Positions 22,440-34,395 of a stretch of 64,000 bases of DNA are shown piece after piece. The stretch's first letter is position 1, and each line of letters opens with the position of its first letter. Made by a program: the position numbers and the translations under genes. The stretch comes from Carposina sasakii (Eukaryota > Arthropoda > Insecta > Lepidoptera > Carposinidae), in the NCBI GenBank assembly GCA_014607495.2, contig CP053159.1, positions 2,859,501-2,923,500 of the forward strand, read 5' to 3'. The notes under the pieces were generated by a model. The model was given only the letters and a program-made list of their open reading frames with translations, ran no database searches and had not been told where the DNA came from.

Positions 22440-23104
22440 GCTCGATGATCTTCTATATAATCATATATCTAACAATATCTTTCATGATATTCAACTAGAA
22501 AAAAAAACAATCCGATTTCTTAGTTATATGAACAGTATTGCACTGCTATAAGTACACCCTTACTATTTCATACCCATCGCATATGAAATTAACATCGATT
22601 CAGACACGGTAGCCAGTTACTACCAGTCCATTAGAATTCTAAACACAATATGTACTCGATGTAATAGTCAATAAATCCAGTGTAGTTTGTGAAGACACAT
22701 GAATAGGCCAGGAGTCTCTCCCAGTTAATAAATTAATCGATCGTGGTTATTATTGTAATGGTCCGCTCCCGGTCTATGTTGTTGAGATGATTGTTGGCAG
22801 GCTAGGTTAGGATAGACCAGGACTCTTTTATACTAACAATTTACAAGACTCCCCATTTCAACGCATAAAAGCGTAACTTACACCTTTCCATAAAAAAACA
22901 TTTTGCACGTGAAGTTTTTACGTTACGTTTCAACGTTTACGAGTTGAATGGGCGACCGGACGGTATTAGTGAGGGACTTACACCCTTTGCAGGTGATCCT
23001 CGAACGTGAAAAGTAATGGTCATGATCACGGACAACCACAGTCGTGATGGGAAACAGGATCATAGCATCTAGCAAACAAACGTTGCTCGAAAATAAATGC
23101 TACT
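22440..23104. other. non-coding spacer
   Basis: No gene or repeat recognised. Confidence 0.35.
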
Positions 23105-23250
23105 TCGAGATACATGTTATTCTACATTAGAAATTTAGGGACGTTCTATCAGGCGATTAGCAACTTGACAACTAATATGCTTAACGCAGCTGTAGGATCT
23201 GATTCGCGATCCTGTAGTTCTGGCTTCCCTATATTTGGGAACTCAGCAGT
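23105..23250 (+). repeat. degraded SINE family A copy
   Basis: GGGACGTTCTATCAGGCGAT, TAGCAACTTG and CCTGTAGTTCTGGCTTCCCT follow the order of family A, with internal divergence. Confidence 0.5.
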
Positions 23251-23428
23251 ATATTGCATAAAATGTATGTATTCTCGCCAAATACTTGTAGAGTACAAAT
23301 TTCAGAATCAAAACAAAGTTTTTTAACGTTCGCATGTTTCAATCCATTTGGACGTTTTATTAGCTTTTTTCTTAATTCGATCTTCCATGAAAAAGATAAT
23401 TATCCTAGAATCATATTTAAAAAAATAA

Positions 23429-23642
23429 AACCGACTTCAAATGCGTGAACACAAAAAAAACTAAAAATTAAAAATTGTTTTTTTTTATTATTATTAAATT
23501 TAAATGGGACCACCCTTGAGGTATTACCTATACGCCGAAAAAAGATTTGTTCAAATCGGTTCATAATTGGCGGAGTTATCGCGTAACAAACATAGAAAAA
23601 CATACGGGTCGAATTGAGAACCTCCTTTTTTTGAAGTCGGTT
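23429..23642. mobile_element. MITE-like element with AACCGACTTCAA terminal inverted repeats
   Basis: The left end AACCGACTTCAA (23429-23440) and right end TTGAAGTCGGTT (23631-23642) are perfect 12-base complements. The body holds CAAATCGGTTCATAATTGGC and GAATTGAGAACCTCC. It resembles an abundant lepidopteran repeat beginning AACCGACTTCAAA. No coding capacity. Confidence 0.7.
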
Positions 23643-24670
23643 GAAAATAATAAGATTGATCCATACTTACCTATCCAGTATACGAGTATTCATAGAGTAA
23701 AACACGGTACCGCCCTACCTATCGTAATTGAATCTGGCGCCTGGGAGTATCGTAGGTGGATAACGGTAAAAAATTGCGTTCCTACTAAGTTATATAAAAT
23801 CGATTAAAAGACTACATGTCACATGTCATTTACCAAAGATAAGAGCAAAGTGCTATTCTGACCCGGGAATGAAATATCTTCCATTTACCATCTATTATGT
23901 TTATTATGTTTTTTACTTAATTATTTGATTTCCTTTTGGCATGAATCTAGATAAGTCACTACAAGTTTTATAAAACGTTACGTCAAAGATTTAATAGTAG
24001 AATTTTACTTAACATATTCTGATAAAATGATCTGACAATGTAACAATTTTACGAGTGACAACGAAGTTGGCAGAGTTAAAAAAACATTGCCTAGAATACA
24101 TCAGCTGCATCTCCTTCTATGCATGTTGTATGAAACGACTCGATAAAATTCAATCTTATAACTTTAAAATCATAAAAATAACAGTTACCTTTAAAAAAGC
24201 TTATATTTCAATAATAAGTTACTAGACCAACCCATCACTAGTATCCTAGGACTGAGCACGACACCGGTTATCGCATTGACGTCGGAAGCTTTATGCTCTT
24301 CGATCCAAATCTAAAATTGCATCAATTTTACACCCCCTAGACTGTGGTTATTAAAAAACAACCAGTTCAACCATAGTCTATTTTGATAAAGAAGAGCTAC
24401 GGGTTTTCCTGTAACTAACTAAACTTAATGAAAGAGTGTTAGAGCTACAAACACACTAGCGCCATGTCAAAGGATATGATTACTGAAACGAAGTATACAA
24501 ACCAATCTAGAAAAGCAATGAGATAAATGAAAAATTCATAAATATTTCCTTGGAATTAAATTTTTACTTTTCGAACTGGTTTGCTGGAAGATATCTCGAA
24601 TTATTGGAGATAGTGCCTTTTTTAATCAACTATTTTCAGACTACAGATTTAAACTTTTTATTTGATGATG
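23643..24670. other. non-coding region with small repeat fragments
   Basis: Contains a short family F end (TTTACGAGTGACAACGAAGT, about 24050), a family A head (ACATCAGCTGCATCTCCTTC, 24097-24125) and a degraded LINE 3' tail near 24565-24640. No gene seen. Confidence 0.45.
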
Positions 24671-24671
24671 T

Positions 24672-24765
24672 CATTCTTTAAAACTTGATCATCGTAGAGA
24701 CAACATCAACTTTATTCTTCAGATATCTGACCATTGAAAAAATAAATCCTAAGAGCCTTAATATT
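24672..24765 (+). repeat. dispersed repeat family G, copy 1
   Basis: AAACTTGATCATCGTAGAGAC followed by ATCAACTTTATTCTTC and an ATTGAAAAAAT motif. Related copies are at 26285-26385 and 60655-60750. Nature unknown. Confidence 0.5.
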
Positions 24766-24924
24766 AAATGCTTTAAACTAGGTATAAGATATACTGGGTT
24801 TAATTTGACGGATATTTTATATGTTTCCCTGTCAAAAGTCGGGTATAACGAAGGTATACTAAGTGTACAAACTTTACGCAAAGTTTATTAGTAGCACCGT
24901 TAGTATACCAAACAATACATATAA

Positions 24925-25012
24925 ACATATAGGTACATATAATCACGCCTTTATCCCTTACGGGGTAGGCAGAGCACCAAGAGCCGATAGAACCACATGG
25001 TGCCACAATACA
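24925..25012 (-). repeat. SINE tail (family B)
   Basis: ATAATCACGCCTTTATCCCT and GGGGTAGGCAGAGCACCAAG, the complement of the 17390-17525 tail. Confidence 0.65.
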
Positions 25013-25633
25013 ATACAAACAATAATAACAATTAATCTTTTAAAGTTGAAACTTAAGTTTTAAAAAGCCAAACTTAATTAATTGCTTCCAATTTAAGTTA
25101 AACCACCTACGTTACAAATAAAGATTAACTCATACCCGTGCGTACAGAGACTCAATCAATCAATACAGTACATTAACGTAACTATTTTTAGTTTCCTCTA
25201 TCTTACCACCTATGATCATAGAGTAATTACCTTTCTAGTTACACTGTGTAATAAAATAAAAAATAAGTTAGTTAAGAGCGAGTTGGACTCGATTGTCCAG
25301 GGTTGTGTAGGTTATAAAACTTTAGGGCCAAGTCTTTATTTAACAGATACAGATAGGCTTTTAACTGACTAGGATAATAAGATAGGTACCGTATGTATTC
25401 TCAGGCATGTATATGGTGTACGTCTGGTGCAGGTGAGGTTCAATTATTAACATTAGCAGAGGAAAACAAAAAATATGAAGATAGGTATTATTTGCATACA
25501 TTTCTGTTTTTTACCATTTTTTGGTTTCATCATTAGTTATGGTTAAATCCAGAAGCTAGTGTTAATATTATGTGTTCGAATTATTTCTACTGTTTATGTA
25601 GACGAAACCACGGGGTTGCAGTGGCATTGATAA
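25013..25633. other. non-coding spacer
   Basis: AT-rich, no recognised features. Confidence 0.35.
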
Positions 25634-25780
25634 CTAGTGGATGCTCACGACTTCGTCTGCGAGTGGAAATTTCGGGAAATCCCTTCTCAGTGGGCCTGTT
25701 ACATCACAAAAGGAAGCCACGGTTCAAATATTATTTTTGTAGCTTCAGTAGTTTTGCCTAATAACTCATGACACTTATTT
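25634..25780 (-). mobile_element. degraded Helitron 3' end
   Basis: CTAGTGGATGCTCACGACTT at 25634 is a mutated form of the CTAGTGGACGCCCGCGACTC end seen at 6873 and 33090. The 5' part is not recognisable. Confidence 0.45.
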
Positions 25781-27244
25781 TATACAAAAGATTAACGAAT
25801 GAGTCTATCTGCCTTCATAGAAATAAGGGAAACGAGAAAAATAGATGCCAGTAAAAATATTATAAATATTAATTTAATTTAAAAATACATATCCCTAAAA
25901 TGGCGACCATAAAAACTCATCCGGTGCTCGCCATCGACTAGATTTATTATTAAATCGGTCGCGATCTAATGAAATCGATACTGACGTAATATGGAGCAAA
26001 TAACCACGTTGGAGAGGCGATCGGAATTACTGTAATCGAGTTCGAGCTACCGGCTAATCCATCAAGATTCCACGCTGGGGATATTGGTGTTTGCGAGTTT
26101 TTGTAGTTGCGCTTTAATGGCTATTGGATTTTTATATACTATGCACGTATTTCGTTTAGACGGTATATGAGCATTTGATCACTGACTGACATGAAGCGAA
26201 GGCGCGGTTGGAGATAGTATATTTTGACCTACAAAATATTTACATAGATAACTGGCTTATTTTTAAATAATAATATAATGTGCTGTCCTTTTGTAAAACT
26301 TAATCAAGACAGAGGCAACATCAACGATATCTTTCAGATAGGTTGTCTATCCATTGGAAAAATCGGCCCTAGTTCAAGTAAAATACAAAAAAATGCAATC
26401 GGTGTTCAAGAAATTCCGCCTGAGTCTAAACTTATTAATGTTCTAAACTAGACTATTCGCTACATAATGTGGTATTCTTGTTATATTAGTTGTTAAGCAA
26501 ACACATACAAATTGTCTGATCATAATTTACTTAAAACTAATAAAACATAATAGCAATCCCCGAGTCGCAGCGCTCTTACATACTTAAAAGCTAAAGGAAG
26601 TAAGTGACAAATCATCATATTTCATCTCCCTCGAAAAACTGTCGTTACCCCTCCCCCGAAAGAGGGAAAAAAAAAACTTAATTACTAACATTAAATGTAT
26701 GCTTAGGATATATTAACATTTCTTATGAATTATATAAGGTTTACTAAACTTCATTAGGAGACTCAATAACTATACGGTCCCTTAAATATTACATCCAAAC
26801 TAGGTTCTTTACAAGAATTATTTTTTAATACTTCACAGAATTTGATCTTTGATCATATGCCAATTTTCTTAACTCTTTATTATGCAGTAAGTTGTTGCGG
26901 GCACGCTTGTGCTCTTTGCAACCTGTACTTTAATTCTAAAGGATAACTATCGAAATTGGATTATCTAAGCGCAACATTATTTCAATAACCTCATTGTTAT
27001 CTAGGCGCAACATTAAAATATAATGTAAAGTATAATAGACCAATCAACGAGGAAATCTTTTGTATGGAGACTCAACATTAATTCCTCCGTTCCTAATATT
27101 TTGCAGGATGATATAGTAAAGTCAATAGGTTACGATTCATAAAAAATCCAGGATTTTTTCGATGTAGGACTTTGTTTTTCTTACCAAAACAAGAAATTCA
27201 CGTATAAATCGCTGCGGAAAATTTCTTTGTTCGAAAATGGCCTG
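25781..27244. other. non-coding region with one family G copy
   Basis: 26285-26385 is family G copy 2 (CAGAGGCAACATCAACGATA, TTGGAAAAATCGGCCCT). 25915-26100 is less AT-rich but shows no open frame. Nothing else recognised. Confidence 0.4.
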
Positions 27245-27400
27245 TGCGGATGCGGGGCTTTAGTAGAATATATCAGCTGCATCTCCTTCCATGCATGTCG
27301 TAAGAGTCGACTAAGGAATTTAAGGACGTTCTCTCAGGCGATGATCTAGCAAAACTGATTTTTATCATCTTACCCCGGTCTTACCTGCTTCATGACCATG
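27245..27400 (+). mobile_element. SINE family A copy
   Basis: TATCAGCTGCATCTCCTTCC, CATGTCGTAAGAGTCGACTA and TCTCAGGCGATGATCTAGCA in the family order. Confidence 0.65.
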
Positions 27401-27734
27401 CAGTTCAGTGTTTTGGTACCACACGGTTTTGGTGTACTCGTGTATAACTAAGATTACCTACAACATTTATAAAGAATTAAAAAAACTCACCACTTTCCTC
27501 ACTATCATTGATCAGGTATCGACCTACGTACGTACAATAAAGTAAAAAAGCAAGTAAGCTGTAAATGAGGCAAAGGAAGTGGTGTCTTAGTCCGTCAATA
27601 CTGTGTGATTAGCGATGGCGATCTCCGCTCTTATCCGTGATCGCCCATCGTCTCGGATGTTAGGAAAAAATCTACGTAGATTAGGTAGGCTGGAAAATAT
27701 AGAGGTGCAACTTGGATTTACTTATTATATGTTT

Positions 27735-28072
27735 CCGAATCTTCTTATCACCACGATCATTTTTCTCCATGGAAGCATATCTGGGAAGTGTCAGGTTCCC
27801 AAGATATTAGGGTCCAAAGTTGAGACTGCGTTTTTCTGCATAATGCACATAGACGCGCGTAGCAAGATTTTTTCACGAGAAATAATTAATATCTGTCTAT
27901 AAAAAAACTAACATAAACATTGGACACTACAAATTTCGCCCGATCGAATAATAAAAAAAAAATCAATAAAATTTACATCGATTCCTACCATTTTTTGGCA
28001 TGAACTTACTTTATTTGACGTATAGAATACATACCCTCCGTTAAGGGTGGCAACGAAAAAACACCCTGTATA
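27735..28072 (+). mobile_element. family C MITE copy
   Basis: From CGAATCTTCTTATCACC to AAAACACCCTGTATA; the 5' terminal repeat is missing as in the 22086 copy. Close to the other copies over its whole length. Confidence 0.75.
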
Positions 28073-28624
28073 AAAATGAATATTATTCTTACAAGATTTT
28101 ATTTCAGTTAAAAAAGAAGACATAACTAACGAAGTTTTAACTACGGCTAAAGATGGTCGAAGCTGAAACCGATTCTGTCACACCATTTAAATCTTTCCTT
28201 AGACATAACCATGAACCCTTAGATCTATGTGAAAGTTATGTTTCCTATATGGAAGCACAATTTTCCTCCACACTGCAAACACCATACAAACGTTCCTTCA
28301 GTAACCCGGCAGTTAGTTTGTTTTTCACAATCTTTGACTTCACTCAAAAGATCAAGACTTATTTTGCTGAATTCAATGGTAGTAGGACATTTGGACACAA
28401 CTTGCAGAGTGACGCCTCTGCCCACTAATCTCTGCATAACCAGTAACCGCGCTTACTGTATTTAAGTAAGGCACGATAATTGAAGCTATGCTATCATACA
28501 TACCAGTCCACTTCCACCTGTGACTGACGTGTGATTACTTTGTGCCTACTGAGCACTTTGAAATGCGTATGCGGCTATTAGATTAGCGAGTAGAGCCCGG
28601 CCAAGAAGCTAAGATAATGTAATG
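28073..28624. other. non-coding region with an unsupported 91-codon frame
   Basis: A plus-strand frame of 91 codons (28153-28428) starts MVEAETDSVT. It lacks any recognised domain and has no visible promoter; it could be chance or a decayed exon. Confidence 0.25.
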
Positions 28625-28735
28625 TGTTTTACGAACGACAGCGAAGTTGGAAAATTACAAAATGTATGCGATGACATAAAAGTGCTTAGACAATTAAACA
28701 TCGTTTGACTTCGACGTTCGTTGTCGCAACACCGC
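28625..28735. repeat. dispersed inverted-repeat element, family F (degraded)
   Basis: TTTACGAACGACAGCGAAGT on the left and the roughly complementary CTTCGACGTTCGTTGTCGC on the right. A better-preserved copy is at 58298-58443. Confidence 0.4.
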
Positions 28736-30829
28736 TCTTGTTGGTACGAGCCAATAGCGGTGGGTATTCATCATGTGACTTGACGAACGCGAGAAAATGA
28801 AAACTTTGATACAATGAAACTATCTTGTTTTCAGACTAATCTCCATATGTAATCACATTAACCATACCTATGCTTACAAAAGCCTCTGATTTCGTGGCTG
28901 ATCTAGATAATAACACTTTTTTTTGTTATCTGTTGATTTATTATAAAAAAATTACATATGTTATATTGAGATATCATAATCAACATCCTATATACTCGTA
29001 GATATTAAACATTTTTATAAGTACTTATTAGGTTTACGTTAGATAGATATAGTTTTCTTTTGATCTTTTCTCTGCAAATAGTAATCAAAATAATGCATCT
29101 ACACCAACTTTGTAACAGCGCAGACCCAAAAAAAAAAACACATAAGTTAAAGTTTTTTCTTATTATTCCGTACTGACACAAAATTGAATGAAAATAAAGG
29201 GCCGCCAGCAAAGTGCTTATGGGCTACAAAATATGACAGTCGATTTGAAGGCAGTCTGAGCAAAAAAACTGTTGTTTCGTACAGTAGCACCCGCAGGACC
29301 GGGCGATGGGGTACTGTGGGGGTACAATAGTGCTTACATTTAAAAATAATTGTTATATAAAACCCTTTTAGGTTGGTGTACTTTTAATAGTGACCAGGCG
29401 ACAGAAGGGTCCTTGCATAAATTAATGTTGTCTGACATCTGGCTGAGAGGAAAAATTTGGGGGAAGCCAGGCTTGTGATTGTATAGGTAAATATACCTAT
29501 ATATCGTTCAAACAGTAAAACTGTAAAAGACAAAACTTCATAGGCCATTTACATCTTTACAAATGCGTCACTGCTACATCTATCAACAGGCGGGATCTAC
29601 ATGATAGTTAATACGAAGTAATACGGAAACAATGAAATGTATTCTGTAACTATTAAATTAATTTTGTGTGAAAACTATTCTCATGTATGTAACTTGCACG
29701 CGCGGAATATAGGTACGTACTGAAAATGAGCATACCTTAGCTCTGATCAAATCTTAGCGCTTCTGTGCGCACCTGTACGTCGATATACAGTGATTATTAC
29801 CAGTTTTTGTACGGAGTCCAAGACACGTGGTGCGGGAATTATGGTAATCACGGACGTTTTCATTGCAGCCTCCGTGCTTTAGGGGTCCGTGCTTCTGGCC
29901 CTCGGAATTGCGTTTCGGGTTTCGAAACGTTTAATTACTGTGATGGACAAGTAAATTCCACAGGGTTATTGAAGCCAGAGAATTTGTTTTTTTATTAATC
30001 AAGATGCCGTTTCTATATAAACAAGATGTTGTCCAAGACTGTTGTGGAAGTAGAAAGAAGCAAACATATTTTCTAATTACAAGATTTACGAGTATATGCG
30101 ATACATCTGGGCAGTAGAAGTTTTACATAAATGAAAATATAAGATGATAATTTATTAACTTTATTTTGTTAGCAACTGTGAAAATAACAAATAGCTTAGC
30201 GAGTAGAGCAAGTGAGTAGGTGCCGTCATCAAATTACTAAACCCAAAATTATGTCGGTCTTCAAAAATAACGTACTCGTAATATTATATAACCGATTATA
30301 TAATCCATCTACAACAAATAAATTGAATGTGATCGCACAAAATATACGGAACCAGTACATAATTAATAGTAAATAAGCAAGCATTTTTTGTAAATAATGA
30401 CCGTCGACAGTCATCAGCATCCGTTCTATTTGTCTCGTCCATATCACGTTTGTTCGGAAACGAGTGGTGTAAGGCTGGGACTATATTGGACAAGTTAGCG
30501 TGTATGTACCATAAAGTGACTATACTAGTAACCTAAAACTAACAATTGAAAATAAAAGCACCTTCGCACTTTACGACTGCGACTGTGCATATTCACAGAC
30601 CATTTTCATCATCCATCCAAACTTTTTTAATAACACTATATTAAAAAAGTTTAAGCGCACTTGTCTGAAGTTAGAATTCTGAGTATACGCTACCCAAAAT
30701 CTGAAGACCTGAAGCTATTAATAAATATATTCTATTATATAGGTATAATAGATATTATACCTATATTCATTAAAAAAATAACTAGCGAAAGTTTTATCTG
30801 AACATTATACAAAATGTAACAAAAGCCAG
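28736..30829. other. non-coding region
   Basis: No gene or RNA recognised. 29770-29990 is CpG-richer with a 77-codon frame of no known family. Confidence 0.35.
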
Positions 30830-30915
30830 TCTCAAATTTTGTGGATAGGTTCCTTATAGTGGGCTATTTCCATAGCTTTTCGCTTAATCGTCCCCTTTTG
30901 TTGCACTCTATTATT
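30830..30915. repeat. second copy of the element seen at 1-110
   Basis: Shares CAAATTTTG, TATAGTGGGCTATTT and GCTTTTCGCTTAA with 1-110. The terminal CACCCTGTATA has decayed to GCACTCTAT. Confidence 0.4.
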
Positions 30916-31892
30916 AATGATATTAAGCGAATAAGATTAAGTGTGTGTAACACGTGTTTTTTTACACGTGTTTGAATTGAGTATTTTCTTACTAAATAAA
31001 TAAAAGTTATTTTTATTACAAAATAGGTCGACGGACACTAACGGACAATGATACCCCAATGTCGACGGCCGAAATGGAAGTTTTTAATTAATGTAAATTC
31101 TTCGACGTGTCCTATCGCTGATGTCTCAGTATATGAATAAGTCCTCATCCTTATATCAAGGCACCTACCACACAGCGCACGCCACACCTTACTTTTCTCC
31201 ATTCATGTAATTACTATTTTGTAAAAATGGAATGCTTCTATTAGCCACGTTGGCTCCATAAGAATAGAATTGCGTGTGCGCATACAAATTGTGTTTTTTC
31301 GCGACACAAAGATGGGAGATGTTTGTTATTATTTCGTGTTATTTTCGAGCGTCCGAATTAAAGTAATTTAGACTTGATGAGGTACATACTGAAATTAACT
31401 TGGATTAGAATTTTAACGGGATTTCTTAAATCGTCTTGCCGTCTTTTTGTGATTGCAGTGAGAAATATGCATTGTGACACTTCTATGTAGAAGCAAACAA
31501 ATTAACATTATACATTTATTTGGAAGTTCAAATTTCAAAAGTTCAAAAGTCAGCAGTGGGTGTAGGGCCCGGTGATGGGCGTAGATGGAAATGAACATTA
31601 TATAGTATAGAAAATATGTTGTCGTCTTCCGCATCTCTGTCCATTAGTATATTTTCAGATTATATTTTTCAAAATATTCATAAAAGAATTGAGACTAGAA
31701 TAAACGAATCATTTTCTGCGTTTATGGTCTAGAAACTCATTAATGTATTATAAACATACCTGTGTTGTACGCGACACACTAATATATCAGGGGTATTTTC
31801 CCAATTTTTTTACTGATAACCTACCCTAAGCAATACGCAATAGCATGAAGCCTTATTAATATAACAGTGTAGTAATGATTTGTTAATTGCCG
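30916..31892. other. non-coding spacer
   Basis: AT-rich; nothing recognised. Confidence 0.35.
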
Positions 31893-32150
31893 TGTGGTAT
31901 CCGCAGAGTAGAATAGCACCAGCCCATATCTGCCCGTGGGTAATGCAAGAGTTGATTAAGGGTTCTCGGGAGGTAAGCAGCAGCGCATAATACGGTATTG
32001 ACAGTATTAGGTAGTCCGTAAATCACACTGCAGTCACATCCACCTGCCCAGTGGCGTGGAGACTGAACGAAAACTCCCTATGGCAGTAGCCTTGTGGCGT
32101 GCCCTGGGTGACGCCTAAGACCAGCAGTGGACTGCAATAGGCCGAAGTGT
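31893..32150 (+). mobile_element. SINE-like repeat family D, copy 1
   Basis: GCAGAGTAGAATAGCACC, CTGCCCGTGGGTA, GATTAAGGGTTCTCGGGAGG, GTGGCGTGCCCTGGG and the tail CCAGCAGTGGACTGCAATAG. Better copies are at 34165-34395 and 50352-50625. The tail resembles lepidopteran LINE/SINE ends with (TGA)n. Confidence 0.65.
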
Positions 32151-33089
32151 AATCATTTGGCTGTATTGTTAGTTACTAATACAACTCGTTTTTGTCCCGT
32201 TCAATACTCTTCCTGTTTCTCACTGTAGGATTAATAAAAAATGTTTGAATAATCAATTAATTTGACTGTAGCAATAAAGGTCAATACTCTTCAATATATG
32301 CGATCCGATCTATTTAATCTCAGGGTATGTTGAACAATTATGCAAAAACCTTTCACAGTGGCGCCACTGTGTACACAGAATCATGGTTATAAGTAGTAAA
32401 TGTGGTAGTTTGAATTTCAGCGATGTGTTTACTTTACTTTGGAAGGAATGAACATGAATGGACGCGTATGACTGAACCTGTTTCAGGTATTCTGCGATAT
32501 TAGTGGTAGAGTAGACGAGTGAATGCGACAGTTACAAATTTTGTTACAATAAGTTAGGTAGTAATTACGATAAGTGCAATACTAGAACGAGAGTTACAGG
32601 GAAAATAATAATAAAGGTATCTAGCCTTATTAAAAATTTCGTTGTAGATTACAGTCATTTCTTTCATATGCTATACTTCAGGTTTAACTAAAATCTTTCC
32701 TTTAACTCTAGTAGTAGTAGAAAAAGCAGAAGCAAAAACGAATCACAGCACGATGAAATACAGGATTTCATGTGCGCTTTTTCGTATGACCTTAAAGTTT
32801 GTGCAATATCACATAGACATACTTTTCTAGAGAAATTACTTATGACTTTGTTCTAAGATATTTATTAAGATTTCTCTACTTACCTTTACTATCACAAACA
32901 TTTGATGCTCGCCTGCACGTAACCTGCCCTGATATTATCAATGTAATTATTGGCCCGGCTTCATTACAATCTACGTGACACACTGCACGGCAGGACGATG
33001 CAATTTGCTTAGTCATTATTTTGTAAGTACGGTGGCGGAATGCTTAAGAGCTGTTGTACATTAGCGTACGACGACGATTTTATATACGA
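32151..33089. other. non-coding spacer
   Basis: No gene or RNA recognised. Confidence 0.35.
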
Positions 33090-33300
33090 CTAGTGGACGC
33101 CCGCGACTCCGTCCGCGTACACTACAGAAAAAACAAAATGTCGAAATTATTAGGGATAAAAACATTTTCCCGGGATAAAAAGTAGCATATATGTTAAGTG
33201 GGACCTGTCACAATATATTCCTGAAATCATTCAGTTCTGAGATTAGCGTGCACAAATGCACAGACAAACAGACAAATTCAAAAAATCATTGTTTTGGGTA
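33090..33300 (-). mobile_element. Helitron 3' part
   Basis: Minus-strand 3' end ...GCGGGCGTCCA, CTAG (33090-33093), flanked by T. The interior TTTTCCCGGGATAAAAAGTA and GTGGGACCTGTCACAATATA matches the last 180 bases of 61120-62094. The 5' end is absent. Confidence 0.65.
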
Positions 33301-33444
33301 CTATTGCGTTGATAAAGGTCTTCTATAATATTTTTTCTCATATATCTTCCATGTACAGACAGCGATCCGTTACATTTTTATCATATGTATAGAAGATTGA
33401 GGGTTTATGGGCGAAATTGTTTCGATTTCAGACATATAAGATAT

Positions 33445-33625
33445 ATACATCAGCTGCATCTCCTTCCATGCATGTCGTATGACTATGGATAGTTGACTAT
33501 GGAACTCGGACATTATCTCAGGCGATAAACTAGTAACTTGTCATTGGTTATTTCCATCCGCTATGCTATCCTTGGCTATAGGATCTCCTTTATGATCCCG
33601 CAGTTCTGGCTACCCTGTTTTAGAT
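33445..33625 (+). mobile_element. SINE family A copy
   Basis: ACATCAGCTGCATCTCCTTC, CATGTCGTATGACTATGG, TCTCAGGCGATAAACTAGTAA and GATCCCGCAGTTCTGGCTAC. Confidence 0.65.
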
Positions 33626-34164
33626 ATACAGCTGTGGGTATGTATATTTAGAGTGTCAGCTAGTTCGAAAATGTCAGGGGAATAAAGATAAAGCCGTAGT
33701 TTTTGGTGACTAATTTCTTTTCATGTGATGGATTTACTTAATACTTACCTATGTCAGTAATATAGGAGGTTCGAGTTAGTTTGATAAGATGGTAGAAAGT
33801 AGTCTTAACCCAAAAAAAAAGACGACGTCGATTTGCATGAAATTAGTTTACGTGTTTAATTTAATAGGTAATTTTATATTACGACAACTGTCTCCTTTAG
33901 AAATTCTATTAAATCTACTTGCATTGGAATTGCAGTAAACTACGCTTAGAAATCGTTTACATATCGTTTACAAAACGCAAGTATGATAGGCCCTAAAAGT
34001 TCATGCAGAACACCTTCGTGCGGTCGTTTTTAGATGTTTCATCCTTTATTTAGTGTGTAATTGAAGTACGTGTTTGGATTGAAAGTAAAGTAATTAGAGG
34101 ATTTTAGCCATTTGTACATTTAAGACTAGTTCTTTATAATATTCGTTATTGAATATTGTATTAA
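33626..34164. other. non-coding spacer
   Basis: Nothing recognised. Confidence 0.35.
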
Positions 34165-34395
34165 TACAGCAGTGGCATGCCGCATGGTGCCGACAGAGTA
34201 GAGTTTGTACCACCCCTGCCTGCCCGTGGGTATCGTACGAGGCGATTAATGGTTTCTGGGAGGTGGGCAGCAGCGCCTCCCGTGTTGACAACATAGTCCA
34301 AAATACAAACTGCGGTCACCAACCCGCCTGCCCAGCGTGGTGACTATGGGCAAAACCCCCCTGTGGCAGTAGCCTTGTGGCTGAAGAAGAATAAG
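34165..34395 (+). mobile_element. SINE-like repeat family D, copy 2
   Basis: GGTGCCGACAGAGTAGAGTT, GTATCGTACGAGGCGATTAA, CAGCAGCGCCTCCCGTGTTG and CCGCCTGCCCAGCGTGGTGA. It ends in a GAA-rich tail instead of (TGA)n. Confidence 0.7.

Noticed and set aside
28153..28428. 91-codon plus-strand frame starting MVEAETDSVT
   Set aside because: No domain, promoter or splice context; length is within what chance can give in 64 kb.
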